DNA of 64,000 nt from Plotosus lineatus (lineage: Eukaryota; Chordata; Actinopteri; Siluriformes; Plotosidae), in the NCBI GenBank assembly GCA_024760905.1, contig CM045750.1, positions 16,891,919 through 16,955,918 of the forward strand. Reading direction: 5' to 3'. The position numbers and the translations under genes were made by a program. Below the pieces are notes generated by a model. The model was not told where the DNA came from. It ran no database searches and saw only the letters and a program-made list of their open reading frames with translations. Each line of letters begins with the position of its first letter. Position 1 is the first letter of the stretch. Shown one piece after another: positions 33,296-45,932 of the stretch.

Positions 33296-36200
33296 CTTCT
33301 TCTTCTTCTTTTACTTTCGGCTGCTCCCTTCAGGGGTCGCCACAGCAAATCATCCGCCTCCATCTCACCCTGTCCTCTGCATCTTCTTTTCTGACTCCAA
33401 CGACCCTCATGTCCTCCTTCACCACATCTATAAATCTCTTCCTCGAAGGCCTTCCTCGAGGCCTTCTGCCTGGTAGTTCCAACCTCAGCATCCTACTGCC
33501 AATATACTCACTATCCCTCCTCTGTACATGTCCAAATCATCTCAATCTAGCCTCTCTGACTTTGTCTCCAAAACATCTTACATGGGCTGTCCCTCTGATA
33601 TACTCATTTCTGATCCTATCCATCCTCGTTACTCCCAGAGAGAACCTCAACATTTTCATCTCCGCTGCCTCCTGCCTTTTCCTCAGCGCCACTGTTTCTA
33701 AGCCATACAACATCGCTGGCCTCACCACCGTCTTGTACACTTTTCCCTTCATTCTTGCTGACACTCTCCTATCGCACATCACACCGGACACTTTTCTCCA
33801 ACCATTCCAGCCTGCCTGCACACGCTTCTTCACCTCTTTTCCACACTCTCCATTGCTCTGGATTGTTGAGCCTAAGTACTTAAAATCCTCCACCTTCGTT
33901 ATCTCTGCTCCCTGTAACATCACCGTTCCTCCTGGGTCCTTCTCATTCACACACATGTATTTTGATTTTCTGAGGCTAACCTTCTCCTTTCCAGGGCATA
34001 CCTCCACCTCTCTAGATTTTCCTGCACTTGTTCTCTGCTCTCACTACAGATCACAATGTCATCTGCAAACATCATAGTCCATGGAGATTCTTGTCTCACC
34101 TCATCTGTCAGCCTGTCCATCACCATAGCAAACAAGAAGGGGCTCAGAGCTGACCCTTGATGCAGTCCCACCTCCACCTTGAACTCTTCTGTCACACCGA
34201 CAGCACACCTCACCACTGTCTTACATCTCTCATACATGTCCTGCACCACTCTAACATACTTCTCTGCCACTCCAGACTTCCTCATGCAATACCACAGTTC
34301 TTCTCTCGGCACCCTGTCATATGCTTTTTCCAGATCCACAAAGGCACAATGTAGCTCCCTCTAACCTTCTCTGTACTTCTCTATTAACATCCTCAAAGCA
34401 AACACTGCATCTGTGGTGCTCTTTCTTGGCATGAAACCAAACTGTTGTTCACAAATGCTGACCTCTGCCCTTAGTCTAGCTTCCACTATTCTTTCCCATA
34501 ACTTCATCGTATGGCTCATCAACTTTATCCCTCTGTAGTTGCTGCAACTCTGCACGTCTCCCTTGTTCTTAAAAATGGGCACCAGCACACTTCTCCTCCA
34601 CTCATCTGGCATTTGCTCACTCTCTAGGACCTTGTTGAATGTTCTTGTCAGAAAATCTACTGCTACCTCTCCTAGACACTTCCATATCTCCACAGGTACA
34701 TCATCAGGACCAACTGCCTTTCCATTCTTCATCCTCTTCAATGCCCTTCTTGCTACATCCTGCTCCTCAATGGTCACCTCTTCTACTCTTTTTTTTCTCT
34801 CTCATTTTCCTCATTCATCAGCTCTTCAAAGTACTCTTTCCATCTTCCCAGCACACTTCTGTCATCAGTCAATACATTTCCCTCTCTGTCCTTTATCAAT
34901 CGAACTTGCTGCACGTCCTTCCCATCTCTATTTCTCTGCTGTGCCAACCTGTATAGATCATTTTCTCCCTCTTTACTGACCAACCTATCAAACAAGTCAT
35001 CATACGCCCTCTGTTTGGCCTTAGCCACTGCTACTTTCGCCTTACGCTGTGTCTCCCTGTACTCCTGTTTACTCTCTTCTGTCCTCTCTATGTCCCACTT
35101 CTTCTTAGCTAACCTCTTCCTTTGTACACACTCATGCACTTCCTCATTCCACCACCAAGTCTCCTTATCTACTTTCCTTCCAGAGGACACACTAAGTACT
35201 CTCCTACCTGTGTCCCTGATCACATTTGCTGTGGTTGTCCAGTCATTTGGAAGCACTTCCTGGCCACCCAAAGCCTGTTTCAACTCCTCTTTGAAGACAA
35301 CACGACACTCTTCCTTTTTCAACTTCCACCACTTTGTCTTCTGCTCTGCCTTTGCCTTCTTCACCTTCCTCACCATCAGCGTCATCCTGCATACCACCAT
35401 CCTATGCTGTTTGGCAACACTCTCACCTGCTACTACTTTGCAGTCACTGACTTCCTTCAAATTACATCGCCTGCACAAGATGTAGACTACCTGTGTGCTC
35501 CTACCTCTGCTTTTATAAGTCACCCTATGCTCCTGTTTCTTCTGGAAGAAAGTATTCACCACAGCCATTTCCATCCTTTTTGCAAAATCTATCAACATCT
35601 GTCCTTCTGCGTTCCTGTCCTGGATACCAAACCTGCCCATCACTTCCTCGTCTCCTCTGTTGCCTGCACCAACATGTCCATTGAAGTCTGCACCAATGAC
35701 CACTCTTTCACCTCTGGGGGTACTCTGCATCACTTCATCTAACTCACTCCAGAATCTCTCCTTTTCTTCTAGCTCACATCCTGCCTGTGGGGCATAAGCA
35801 CTAACAACATTGAGCATTACACCTTCAATTTCTAACTTGAGACTCATCACTCTGTCTGACACTCTTTTCACTTTTATAATATTCCTGACAAACCCCTCCT
35901 TCAAGATGACTCCTACTCCATTTCTCTTCCCATCCACACCATGATAAAATAGCTTAAACCCTGCTCCTAAGCTTTTAGCTTTGCTACCTTTCCACCTGGT
36001 CTCCTGAACACACAGTATGTCCACCTTCCTCCTCTGCATCATGTCAGCCAGCTCTCTACCTTTTCTTTGCATAGTTCCAACATTCAAAGTCCCCACTCTC
36101 AGTCCTAGACTCCTGCCTTTCCTCTTCTCTCTCTGCCTACGGACACGCCTCCCACCTCTCCTTCTTCGACGTCTTCGACCAACAGTAGTCCAATTTCCAT

Positions 36201-36411
36201 CAGCACCCTGTTGATTGACAGCACTGATGGCGGTCGTTGTTAACCCGGGCCTCGACCGATCTGGTATGGGGGTAATACTTCTGATTTGCATCATAAAAGT
36301 TTGGCATTGGTTTTACGTCGGATGCCCTTCCTGACACAACCCTCTGCATTTCTCCGGGCTTGGGACCGGCATGAGGGGGAGAGACACTGGTTAGTGCCCC
36401 CCCACCTCATG
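33296..36411 (-). mobile_element. RTE-clade LINE copy 3, near complete, 3.1 kb
   Basis: The perfect 10-bp duplication gctgcaggat flanks it at 33286..33295 and 36412..36421. On the minus strand it begins with a leader (aggtgggggggcactaacc..., then cccggagaaatgcagagg, then aaccgccat-type sequence), carries one long broken coding region, and ends with (AAG)n, seen here as cttcttcttctt. It is the longest copy in the window and serves as reference for the others. Confidence 0.93.
33311..36294 (-). pseudogene. RTE endonuclease/reverse transcriptase, lightly damaged
   Basis: The first 503 codons (36294 down to 34783) are open and hold the whole endonuclease: DILCVQETRW, NGVGVILKEG, VVSAYAPQAG, VVIGADFNGHVGAGNRGDEE and YILCRRCNLKEVSDCKVVAGE. 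An indel near 34785 shifts the frame. The reverse transcriptase follows (GKAVGPDDVPVEIWKC, GFMPRKSTTDAVFA), then a TAG replaces a Gln codon near 34360. DLEKAYDRVPREELW, GLHQGSALSPFLFA and the FADDIVI catalytic box (about 34065) are intact. A second indel lies near 33985, and a TGG to TGA change lies near 33540. Two indels and two stops make it non-coding overall. Confidence 0.93.
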
Positions 36412-36421
36412 GCTGCAGGAT

Positions 36422-38004
36422 GCAATCTGTAAATTCACACTACATTCACTAGTGCTAAAACCTCTCTCTCTCTCCTCTCTGTTCAAAATACAATGCGAGC
36501 ATCATTCTCTCTTTTGTTTCACCACACATTCACCTTGTGCGCTCACAATGGCAAGCTGTTATATTTTTTAAAAGAGCTGCAGTCCTCCAATGACACCAGC
36601 CTAGGACACTTATCAATAGATGTAATTTCTGAAGCTCTATTTTTAGACATAGTTTACCGGTCTTTACAGTACTATAGGTAATGACGTATAGATGAAAAAT
36701 CAATCAATCAATTTCTAATTCTGATTGGTAGAACAGCCTCAATTCATGGTGGCATACAGTCCATAACATGTTGAAAGCCCTAAGACCTCACACTGTGTGT
36801 GAAATTCAGCACTGTCTGAAATACAGTCCGTCTGGCACCAACAACCTTCTCCATGGCAACCATCATCTCAATTCTGATGTTAGATGTGAATTTTAACTGA
36901 GGCTTGTGACCTGTATGCTTTTATGCATTGCTCTGCTGTTACATGACTGGCTAATTCGTTAAAATGAGCAGGTGTACAGCCAGTTTAAATCCTCTAGAGT
37001 TACATGAGAGTGATGTGGGGGGAAATAGTGAGCGGCACTAGTGCGGACAGAAACACCTTGTTGATGAGAGAGGTCAGAGAAAAATGGCTGGACTGGTTTA
37101 AACTGACAGGAGGATTACATTACCTGAAATAACCAACAGAAGAAGTCCACATCGAGTTATGCTCCTGTCAGCCAAGGGCATGAATCTGAGGATACAGTGA
37201 GCACAGGCACAACAAAATTGAATAGATGAGGACTGGAAGTACTCTTGCTTGGTCGGATCAAGGTCAATTTCTACTGTAACATTTGGATAGGAGGGTCAGA
37301 ATTTGGTGTACACATGTTAAGTGTATGGACCTTGCCTTATGTTAACAGTCTGGGTTGATGGTGGTTGTAAAATGTAAATATTTGCCACTTAAAAGTACAG
37401 TGTATAATATTTTGAAGAAGTTCGGTCTATCATTAATGAATATTTTATTTAATTTGTAATCATTAAAAAAAGTTCTCAGAACAGTATAATAATCTATCTA
37501 TTCCTACCTTGGAAATGGTCCCCTCTCAAGGAGGCCACCATCTAGCATGAAGCTACTTGCTAACCACGATGCCACCATGCCAACCAAGATGTCCCTAGAT
37601 GTAGCTAAATCTTACACACCATACCTTTAATACCAATGGAGAATATTTTTTATGTAGCACAGTCTACTTGTGTAATGTCCCAGCCCGAAATGCTCCATGT
37701 CACAAAGCACAAGTCGTCTCAAACCGATGCCATAATTAATGGTACATTTAATACAGTGAGTTCGGTGTATTAAATAGTCTCACCTGTCACAATTTATGAA
37801 TTCAATAGCACATCTCTGGGATGTGGAAAAATTTGAGATTTGCAGCATGAATGTGCAGCTGACAAATGTAGAAACATTCCTTTGATATTTTGGTCCAACA
37901 TGTTATGGAAGCACTACGAGGAAGATTGCCCTGAGCACAAAGGGAGATTCTTACCAAAATGAATATGTTGTCCTTAATAAAGTGTTTGAAGGTTTTTTTT
38001 CTTT
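36422..38004. other. No recognised feature apart from a short SINE-V relic
   Basis: A possible SINE-V head relic in reverse (gctaaccacgatgccaccatg) lies at 37558..37580. The rest looks unique. No supported open frame. Confidence 0.45.
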
Positions 38005-38925
38005 GACATAGTTCTGTGGCATAGTGATTAAAGTAAAATCTTTCTCAAAAAAAAGAAGGTTCTGGGTTCGAGCCTCGGACTTGGTGAGGATGTTTCTGTG
38101 TGGAGTTTGCATGTTCTCCCTGTGTTGGTGTGGGTACTTCAGTTTCCTCCTACAGTCCAAAGACATGCGTGTTAGACTAATCAGCTGTTTCAAATTGCAC
38201 AGTATGATACCTTGGGGGGGTGCGGTGTGATGCCGGGGTGGAGCGTGTATGACCCTGGGGAACATGCTTTTCTGGAATTGTGTATGAGAATTAGGTGTAA
38301 TTGCACCTCCACTCCAGTAGTTGGCAGGGCGCTCTCATTGTCGCGCTATGGTGTAGCGGTTTTTTTTGCACGAGCAAACGTTATGACGTGCAGCAAACAA
38401 TCCCTCGAGAAACAACACAAAAAATTTCTAACAGGAACAAAGAGAAACGTGGAGAGAGACGGCGATATTAACACATAAGTGAGTTAAATGAGTTTAAATA
38501 AGGATGTATTTATTTTTATTTCAGGCACATTGTTGCACTTTAAATCTTTTCCATTACAGATTAAAAAACAATGTTAATGAAGTTTTCCTTTATTGTAAGT
38601 TGAACTATATTTCTTTCTTTTTTGTTTTTTAATGTGAAGAAAGATGCAATGTTATGCAGAGGTGTACTAATAACAATTTTAAACACAAATAATACTATTT
38701 GTAGTCACTCGCGTGGTGGTGGTGGGGGTGTGAAATATTTTTTTCTTCCTAGGGGGGGCGCCACAGAAAATAATTGAGAAGAACTGCCCGAGGCATAAGT
38801 GTGAGTGTGAAAGGTCGTGTGTGTTTTGGCCTGGTATGCTGTTCAGGGTGTAACCTTGCCTTCATCCTGAGTTATCTGAGATGAACTTCATCCTCCCTCC
38901 GACCCTAATAGATTGAATGAGTGAG
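38005..38925 (+). mobile_element. SINE-V copy split by a hAT-like element
   Basis: Head and core lie at 38005..38197 (ggcatagtgattaaagtaaa to ctgtttcaaattgcac). Linker and tail lie at 38787..38925 (gtgtgagtgtgaaaggtcg to tagattgaatgagtgag). Confidence 0.8.
38198..38786. mobile_element. hAT-like element copy 2, about 590 bp
   Basis: It aligns along its length with the element at 16775: gatgccggggtggagcg, aacatgcttttctgga, cctccactccagtagttggc, ggcgccacagaaaataattgagaag. The left end is worn, so the duplication is not clear. No readable transposase. Confidence 0.75.
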
Positions 38926-39204
38926 CAGTGAGAGGTCACCGTACATCGGTGTACACCGTACTCTTATTGTACAATTGATTCATGCATTTTCATTTTATGC
39001 TTAAAATTGTGTTGTTTAGTTTCCTGATCATTGATAGTTTCAAGCATTTATTTTTACAAGAAAAGATTTATAGATAAAATGAATAAATGAATGAATGAAC
39101 TTGGATAAAGCAAGATGATAAATTATGTTTTCACAAAACACCAAGAGTGGTTAAAAGTATTTCTAATATGCTGAAAAATTAAGATGATCGCTGTGTTTAT
39201 ATGC

Positions 39205-39350
39205 CAAGTTGGCATGTGGGTTTCCTCAGGGTCCTTCGGTTTCCTTCCATAATCTAAAGATATGCACATTAGGCTATTTGGTCTTTCCAAATTGCCCCTT
39301 GGTGTGAGTATGACGGTGAATCGTTGTCTGTGTTAGCCAGGCTGATACAT
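39205..39350 (+). mobile_element. SINE-V core and linker fragment
   Basis: It begins in the core (ggcatgtgggtttcctcaggg) and ends after the linker (ttggtgtgagtatgacgg). The LINE fragment follows directly. Confidence 0.65.
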
Positions 39351-39843
39351 GGATCTCATCCAGGTTCGGCCGAGAGAGACTCAGTACCTTAATATGGTAA
39401 AGCGATATGGCAGAGGAATGAATGATAAGAGGATTGGTTTTGAATGGAAAAGTAGATTTGTATGGTGTGTTCTCAGCCCCCTTCTCTTCTCCCTATTTAC
39501 AAACGACTGTTCCCCCACTCACACCAGCAACACCATCATCAAATTCGCCAACGACACCACCGTCATAGGTTTGATTACGGATAGCAAGAGTCAACCTACA
39601 GAAAGAAAGTGCAGCATCTGCGGCGATGGTGCGACAATAAAAATCTGGAACCTAATGCATCCAAAACCAAGAAGATGATGATGGACTTCCGGAGAGCAAA
39701 ACAAACTGAGCAGTCTGCCATCTATATTGAAGGAAAGAATGTAGAGTAGAGTGCTTCAAGTTTCTTGGAGTCTAGATCTCTGCTGACTTCAACTGGACCA
39801 TAAATATCTCCCACCAGGTGGGAAAAGTGCAACAAAGGATATA

Positions 39844-40672
39844 CAGTGGTACCTCACCTTACAAAATTAACCCGTTCTAGAGCCTTTTTCTTAACCAGGA
39901 TTTTTCGTAAATTGAACCGCATTTTACATGTAAATCATCTGATTCGTTCCAAGGCATTCAATAGTACCCCCTAAACCCTTTAAAAATTATAAAAGTATAC
40001 CTTTTAAGACCTCCTCCTGCTTCAATATCGTACCGAAGGTAGATGGGTTTGGCCATATTCCTTTGCGATAGCACTCAAGCCTGTTTCTTCTTCTCACTCG
40101 CACCGGAAGTCACATGCGCGTGTGCCCGTGTGTGTGTGTATGCGCCCGCGTGTGTTGACCATGTCTTCTTAGCAGAGTTATAATCTTACAAATGTTTAAG
40201 GAAGGTTAAAAGCCTGAGTCAAGAAATAAAGCACGAAACAACAGTAACTCTGTCCTTTACACGAAAAGCATTATAGTCAATGGGAGGGAGCTGCGTCATC
40301 CCTGCTAGCCAATGGGAGGCCAACGGGGTGGGATGTTGGGAGATAGCCAATAAGAGGGAGCTACGTCATCCCTCCTAGCCAATGGGAGGCCAGCGGGGCA
40401 GGGTGTTGGGGGATAGGCAATGGGGAGGTAGCTGTGTCATCCCTCCTAGCCAATAGGAGGCCAGCGGGGTGGGATGTTTGAACGTCATTGATGGGCGAGC
40501 AGCTCGTGCATTGTTTGAATGGCGCGTTTTAATGTTTGAATGGTGTGTTTGAATTTTTCTGATGGCGCTTTCGTAACGTGAACTTGTTAAGTATCCAGAG
40601 ACAAAAATATTACGGAAATGCATTTTGTAACCTGCATTTTTCGTTTGGTGAGACTTTTGTAAAGTGAGCTAC
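39844..40672 (+). mobile_element. MITE-B copy 3, long form
   Basis: It starts cagtggtacctcaccttac after TA. The right end (gtgagctacc) is worn and lacks its last bases. It shares the inner motifs of the other copies (gattcgttccaaggc, accccctaaaccctttaaaaa). Confidence 0.78.
40277..40480 (+). repeat. CCAAT/GC-box minisatellite, alternating 38 and 32 bp units
   Basis: CCAAT (or a one-base variant) starts at 40309, 40347, 40379, 40417 and 40450, spaced 38, 32, 38 and 33. The 38-bp unit carries ggccagcggggcggga-type sequence, and the 32-bp unit carries gggagctgtgtcatccctcc. The paired unit of about 70 bp has itself been repeated. Confidence 0.8.
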
Positions 40673-41290
40673 CTCAGAAAACTCTGCGAAACCTGTCTAC
40701 CTGTAAAGTAGTGACTTGTTTCTCACTGACAAACTTTTACTGCTCTGCCATCGAGAGCCTCCTGACCTACTGCTGTACAGTGTGGTTTGGCAGCTGAACT
40801 GCAGAGGACAGGAAGGCCTTGCAGCGGGTGGTGAGGACGGCAGAGCGGGTAATTGGAACTACATTACCCTCCCTCAGTGACATTTACACTGACAGACTTC
40901 AGAGGAGAGCCAGTGGAATTATCAGGACCCACACACCCCGTACACCCCCCACCCCACCCCCTCTCCCCTCCGGAAAAAGGTACACAACACTAAAAACAAA
41001 AACTAATGGACTCAAGAGCAGCTTTTACGGAGAAGTTGTTAAACATCTAACCACAATATCATTACCATGACTACCGTCGCACACACTGACTGAATAAACA
41101 TCATTGAAACCATCGTCCTGGACAGTGCAATTCTCATGTATAGAGAAGGTCTCGAACATCATGACATTTTAGCACCATACACCATATAATTAAAGCTCTA
41201 CCTCTTACCCAGTGTGTTTCATACAACTTTGACATTTCATTCATCCTTCTGTGAATATTTATATAGTCTGTAAATATGTGGATAGATATA

Positions 41291-41632
41291 CAGTGATCCC
41301 TCGCTACTTCTTGCTTCAGTTTCTGCAGCTTCACTGCATCATGGGTTTTTCAAAAATATTCACAAAAAAAAGGAAATTAAAGAAAAATAGGTGGAAACTT
41401 AAGGAAAATACGCAAAACAAGGCCAATTATGCAAAAAAAAAACCAAAACCCCCCAGCAAAACTACTTACATTTTTATGTGAGGTGCGCATCTGTGTGTGT
41501 GTGCGCATGTGTCTGTATGTGTGTGTATTTAAATTTTATTTACATATTATGCATTATTTTTGAATGTTCAATTGTTATTATAAGCATTTACAGCATTGAA
41601 TATGTATTTATTGATATTATATACATGTATAC
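41291..41632 (+). mobile_element. MITE-A copy, right end missing
   Basis: It starts cagtgatccctcgctacttc after TA and follows the family to ttgatattatatacatgtat, where a SINE-R begins. Its right terminal repeat is not found after the SINE. Confidence 0.75.
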
Positions 41633-41945
41633 GGGGCAGTGGTGGACTAGTGGATAGGGTGCAGGATCGCTGATCCTAGGGTTAGGGGTTCGAGTGCAGC
41701 TAACTGGGTTATCAAAGGCGGGCCATGTCTGTCACTGTCTATGGTGAGAGATTCATGTAAAAGAACCATTGCTGACTTTCATAAAGAGGAGCTGCAAAGC
41801 CATCAGTGTGTTTCTGCCCCTTGCTAAAGGGTTGTGACAGGAAGGGCACCCGACGTAAAAACCTCTGCCAAATCAAACATGCGAATCAGATGATTGGCTG
41901 TGGCGACCCCTGAGAAAGGGAAAAAGCCGAAAGGAAAAGAATAAT
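41633..41945 (+). mobile_element. SINE-R copy 1
   Basis: Head ggggcagtggtggactagtgg with a B box ggttcgagt, body aactgggttatcaaaggcgg and catgtaaaagaaccattgc, then the RTE-leader piece (gacaggaagggcacccgacg) and the RTE 3' end (ggctgtggcgacccctgag to gccgaaaggaaaagaa). About 30 bp of the early body are missing after the B box. Confidence 0.82.
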
Positions 41946-42949
41946 ACAGTATAGGATATATAGTATGTATATGTATAACATGTGTATGTAGGTTTATGCA
42001 TATGTCGTTTGTGCATTTTCTTTTTATAATTGCTGCTAAACAAGATTAAGAGAATAAGAGCCGCTAAACTGATTTTTATTATTCATGCAACAGTTGACAA
42101 TAGAGATCTGTTATCTAAAAAAAATTCAGGGGAACATAAATAAAAGAAGTGTGTATGGATACCCTGCTTGTGTCTTATCACATACCATAATTCATATTGA
42201 TTGATAGAAGGCAAAGGCGTTCCGTGTAAAAGAATCATATATCCAGGCTGTAGTGTAGCTCAGAGCTTCCTCAGAAACAAAGCATTGACAGATTGCCAGT
42301 CTGTGGGAGTAGAGTTCATTCAGAGACTAACATTACTCTGCAGCACCCTCACTGCAGCCTGCTTGAGTCTATAATGCAGAACACAAAGAATCAGGAAGCA
42401 GTCACTTTGGAGCAGTCTATCCAAATCCTATTACTGAAACACCCGTGCGCTGCAGTTTTTACTGTTCTCACACATTAGCCAATCGTATTACCTAATTATA
42501 TAATAAACCATGGATGAATTGGGTAGGTTGTACTACAGCAGGATGCACAGGATTACAGTGCAACGACTAATACACACCGGCATGTAACCAAACTACCTGT
42601 TTGAAATCCAGACTCACCTGTTCATGGAGATCTTTCACCCTCTATCAGATGTTGATGAATAGCATGACCGCATGTTCTAAGATGGATCCGTTGGGAGCCG
42701 TTGCTTTAATAATTAAACAAAAAAGAGGTGCACAGGTTCGAATTTTTAAAATATTTATTACATTTGCACCTGAATTAAGTCATGGTGTTGTGCACTCACT
42801 CGTCAAACCTTGAGGTGGGAACCTGACACTGTAGTGGATTACAGTACTAGAATCGGAAGGTTAAATATTGTGGGGGGGGGAAACACTCAGGATTGCTCAG
42901 GGGGAAATATTCCCATTAAGGAGGATTTAACATTCTCACTTTCTCACTC
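41946..42949. other. No recognised feature
   Basis: AT-rich unique sequence. Short frames only, none protein-like. Confidence 0.5.
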
Positions 42950-43288
42950 ATTTACTTGACATTTATCCTATTTGGGCCTTGGGAAGGCTGGAGCCTATTT
43001 CAGGCAACACGGAGTGAAACCGGGGTACACCCTGAGCAGCTCGCCATCACAGGACAACACGCACAACCATTCACACTTACGCTCACTCTGAGTCAGTTTG
43101 GAACAACTAATGTGATATTACATTTTTTTTGGACTGGTGGAGGAAACCAGCATACCCAGAGGAAACCTACAAAAGCTACTGATAGAACATATAAACTCCG
43201 CATAGGAACGCTCGATACTGGGAATCAAACTCATGACCTTGTTGCTTTGAGGTAGACATGCTAGTCTCTGCACCACTGTACCACCATG
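42950..43288 (-). mobile_element. SINE-V copy, minus strand
   Basis: Tail (gaaggctggagcctatttcag), linker, core (ggaggaaaccagcataccc) and head (ctctgcaccactgtaccacc). A second tail scrap (gttgcagaggctggagcc) lies at 43351..43380. Confidence 0.75.
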
Positions 43289-43392
43289 GTTAGTTATTCC
43301 AATGATGAAATATCATTTAATTTACCAACTATCACTTCTTCCTTTATTAGGGTTGCAGAGGCTGGAGCCTATCCCAGCCAATTCTTTTTATC

Positions 43393-43398
<6 letters not shown>

Positions 43399-43443
<45 letters not shown>
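43399..43443. repeat. (TA)n microsatellite
   Basis: About 22 TA units followed by a short CA run, just before MITE-A. Confidence 0.95.
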
Positions 43444-43451
<8 letters not shown>

Positions 43452-43459
43452 TATAAATA

Positions 43460-43983
43460 CAGGGATCCCTCACTTTGCACGGTTAATTGGAACCAACCCC
43501 CCATCATGACTGTCGAATTCCACGAAGTAGGATCGACCCCTCTGACTAACATATACGTACATGTATATGTGTATACAATATCAATAAATACATATTTAAC
43601 AGTGTAAATGCTTATAATAACAAACATTCAAAAATAATGTAGAAGATGTAAATAAAATATGAATACACACAAATACACATACTTTTTTTTTTTGTGAGGT
43701 GCGCATCTGAGTGTGTGCATATGCCTCTGTGTGCACGCACACACACTCAGATGTGCATCTCATATAAAAAATGTAAGTAGTTTTAATGGGGTTTTGGATT
43801 GTTTTTTTGGTTTTGTTTGTTTGTTTAGGGTTTTTTTGCATAATTGGCCTTGTTTTGTGGCATTTTCCTTAACTTTTCCCCTATTCTTCCTTAATTTCCT
43901 TATGTTTTAATTCAATGAATATTAAAAAAAAAAAATGCACTGAAGCCATATGAATTGAAGCGCGAAGTAGCGAGGGATCTCTG
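43460..43983 (-). mobile_element. MITE-A copy, complete, minus strand
   Basis: Left end cagggatccctcactttgc after TA, right end gtagcgagggatctctg. A short inverted duplication around 43690..43760 (gtgaggtgcgcatctgagtg and its reverse) enlarges the interior. Confidence 0.8.
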
Positions 43984-43999
43984 TGTGTGTGTGTGTGTG

Positions 44000-44040
<41 letters not shown>
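43984..44040. repeat. (TG)n and (TA)n microsatellite
   Basis: TG units run into TA units between the MITE-A end and the SINE-R tail. Confidence 0.95.
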
Positions 44041-44397
44041 TGTCTGTCTTCCTTTCGGCATTTACCCTTTTACTCAGGAGTCGCCACAGCGAATCATGTG
44101 ATTCACACGTTTTTTGATTTTTGGCAGAGGTTTTTACGTCGGATGCCCTTCCTGTCACAACCCTTTTTAGCAAGGGACAGAAACACGCTGACGACTTTGC
44201 AGCTACTTTTTACGAAAGTCAGCAATGGTTCTTTTACATGCCTCTCACCATAGACAGTGACAGACATGGCCCGCCTTTGATAACCCAGTTAGCTGCACTG
44301 GGGGGGACAGTGACAACCTTGTGGAGAGTGGGACTCGAACCCCCAACCTTTAGATCAGCGATCCAGCGCCCTATCCCACTAGTCCACCACTGCCCCT
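44041..44397 (-). mobile_element. SINE-R copy 2, full length, minus strand
   Basis: Reversed tail ctgtctgtcttcctttcggc, RTE 3' piece (ggagtcgccacagcgaatca), leader piece (tttacgtcggatgcccttcc), body and head (ggactcgaacccccaacc to ccaccactgccccttat) are complete. The 3' end carries a (GACA)n-type tail. Confidence 0.85.
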
Positions 44398-45125
44398 TAT
44401 ATATATTATATATACTGTATATATATATTATATGGATGATGGTGGTGGTGGTGGTGATGATGCGGGGACAATCCTGTGACATATCATTGAAACTCATATC
44501 AAAATGGCACCCCACCCCCACCCCCCGTGATCTTTAGTAGAAAATAAATTACGGAAATAGAACAAATAATATAAAGAAGGCTACTGGGCTTATATTCAAT
44601 TCCCTTGTTTTGCCCAAGACTCTATTGTACAGTGTGTAAGTTCACACATTGGTTGAAAACATTTGAACAAGACTGTGATCCCTAAAGTGGACACTTATAT
44701 CCTAAAAATGTGTACTCCGAAAACTTTTTCATTGCTCTGAAGTGCAGCCACCTCAAAGGTAAACAGACCTTTGGCAAGTATATGTAGAAATCACAAGGGG
44801 GAACTGCTTCAGGAAACTCATATTACACAACATATTGCAATAGTTCACTTCTCGCAGGTTCATGGATTCAGTGTCAAGTCACTTTCTCAGTGCAGATGCC
44901 TCGCTCGAGTTCGCTCGGAACTCGGTTTGAACACTTTCTCACCTCAACCGCAGATTTTCACCCCAAATGGAATTGCTACGTTCTCACCAAACTCTAACAA
45001 ATCACAGCAATGAAGAAAACACAGCATGTTTTTTTTTGTTTGTTTGTTTGTTTCAAACAAAATAAACACAGGATATGCAAATTTACTTGACACACCTATT
45101 TTGTTTTGTGAAATGTTCACACGTG

Positions 45126-45163
<38 letters not shown>

Positions 45164-45932
45164 ATTCATCTTTGCAAGAGCAATTTATTTGGTGTTGTCA
45201 TTTAATTAGTTTTTCAGACACCTTTATTATATCTGTTAAGTGCAGGATGATCCGTGATTATTAGCATGCCAACTAGCAACAGCAGTGCAGAAACAATTTA
45301 TGGCCAGCCACAAAAGTGGGCTGGAAAAAAAGGCCAGGAGATTTAAAGGGTACCTGTGGTGAATTAGTGTTTCTAGCTTTCAAAAACAATCATGTATGAC
45401 ATCAGCGGTTCCTTCCAGCAGCATCAATCCGTGCCCGTTTTCAAGATGGGCGTGAGTGTTACGACACTTGGCATCCTCAGAGATATGTTGCCTTTCTGAT
45501 TGGCTGGGCTATGCCACTGACCCGTTTAACATAATAGATTATCATCCAGTGTGGAGCTGCACAAACAACAAGCCATAGAATCACGGAAAACATTTCTTTT
45601 TGTTCCTAAACAAACCGACAACAGAGTTGACAAAACTTTATTAGCATCATCCATTTTGGATTTACCATCACACAAATCCCTGGTACCGTTGTTATCCTCG
45701 GAGTCACTAAACTGTACAGTAAACTGTCTCAAAAAGAGATATTAAAAACGGCAGTTCAGCACACCGTGAGCAAACCATTTGATAAAATTATCAGTTTTTT
45801 GTTTTTTTTATGGTCATTCGTTAAAATAAGTGGCTGTAGTGCTTAAATGTAGTACATGTGCACAGGTTATGATGTAAGGATGTCACCGCTTTTTAATATT
45901 TTTCAACAGGGACCCAGGAAGTGATAATCCAA
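44398..45932. other. No recognised feature apart from simple repeats
   Basis: (TGG)n at 44438..44455 and (CT)n at 45127..45159. The remainder is unique-looking, and no supported open frame is present. Confidence 0.5.

Larger units (their letters stand above)
39460..41068 (+). pseudogene. LINE reverse transcriptase C-terminal half, interrupted
   Basis: Left of the MITE: VLSPLLFSLFTNDC, then SNTIIKFANDTTVIGLI. The catalytic FADD box reads FAND, so one of the two key aspartates is lost. Then SKTKKMMMDFRRAK, FKFLGV and SADFNWTINIS follow in shifted frames. Right of the MITE: YSCAIESLLTYCCTVWFG, then LQRVVRTAERVIGTTLPSL, then LPSGKRYTTLKTKTNGLKSSFY. The order is that of jockey/L2/Rex1-type LINEs. 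Indels and the insertion make it inactive. Confidence 0.78.
39351..41090 (+). mobile_element. LINE fragment (jockey/L2/Rex1-type) split by MITE-B
   Basis: Reverse transcriptase sequence occurs on both sides of a MITE-B at 39844..40672. The left part ends GKVQQRIY and the right part resumes LRKLCETCLPVK, which join well when the MITE is removed. About eight bases at the right edge of the MITE seem lost. Upstream parts of the LINE are absent. Which clade it belongs to is uncertain. Confidence 0.75.

Noticed and set aside
33537..34777. Separate small genes in the RTE copy 3 region
   Set aside because: The pieces are one reading frame broken by two indels and two stops, as the matching order in copy 2 shows.
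33409..35742. Long Ser/Leu/Pro-rich frames on the plus strand (for example 33409..34077, 34539..34979 and 35122..35742)
   Set aside because: They are antisense shadows of the RTE coding region of copy 3. The plus strand is C/T-rich there, which removes stops.
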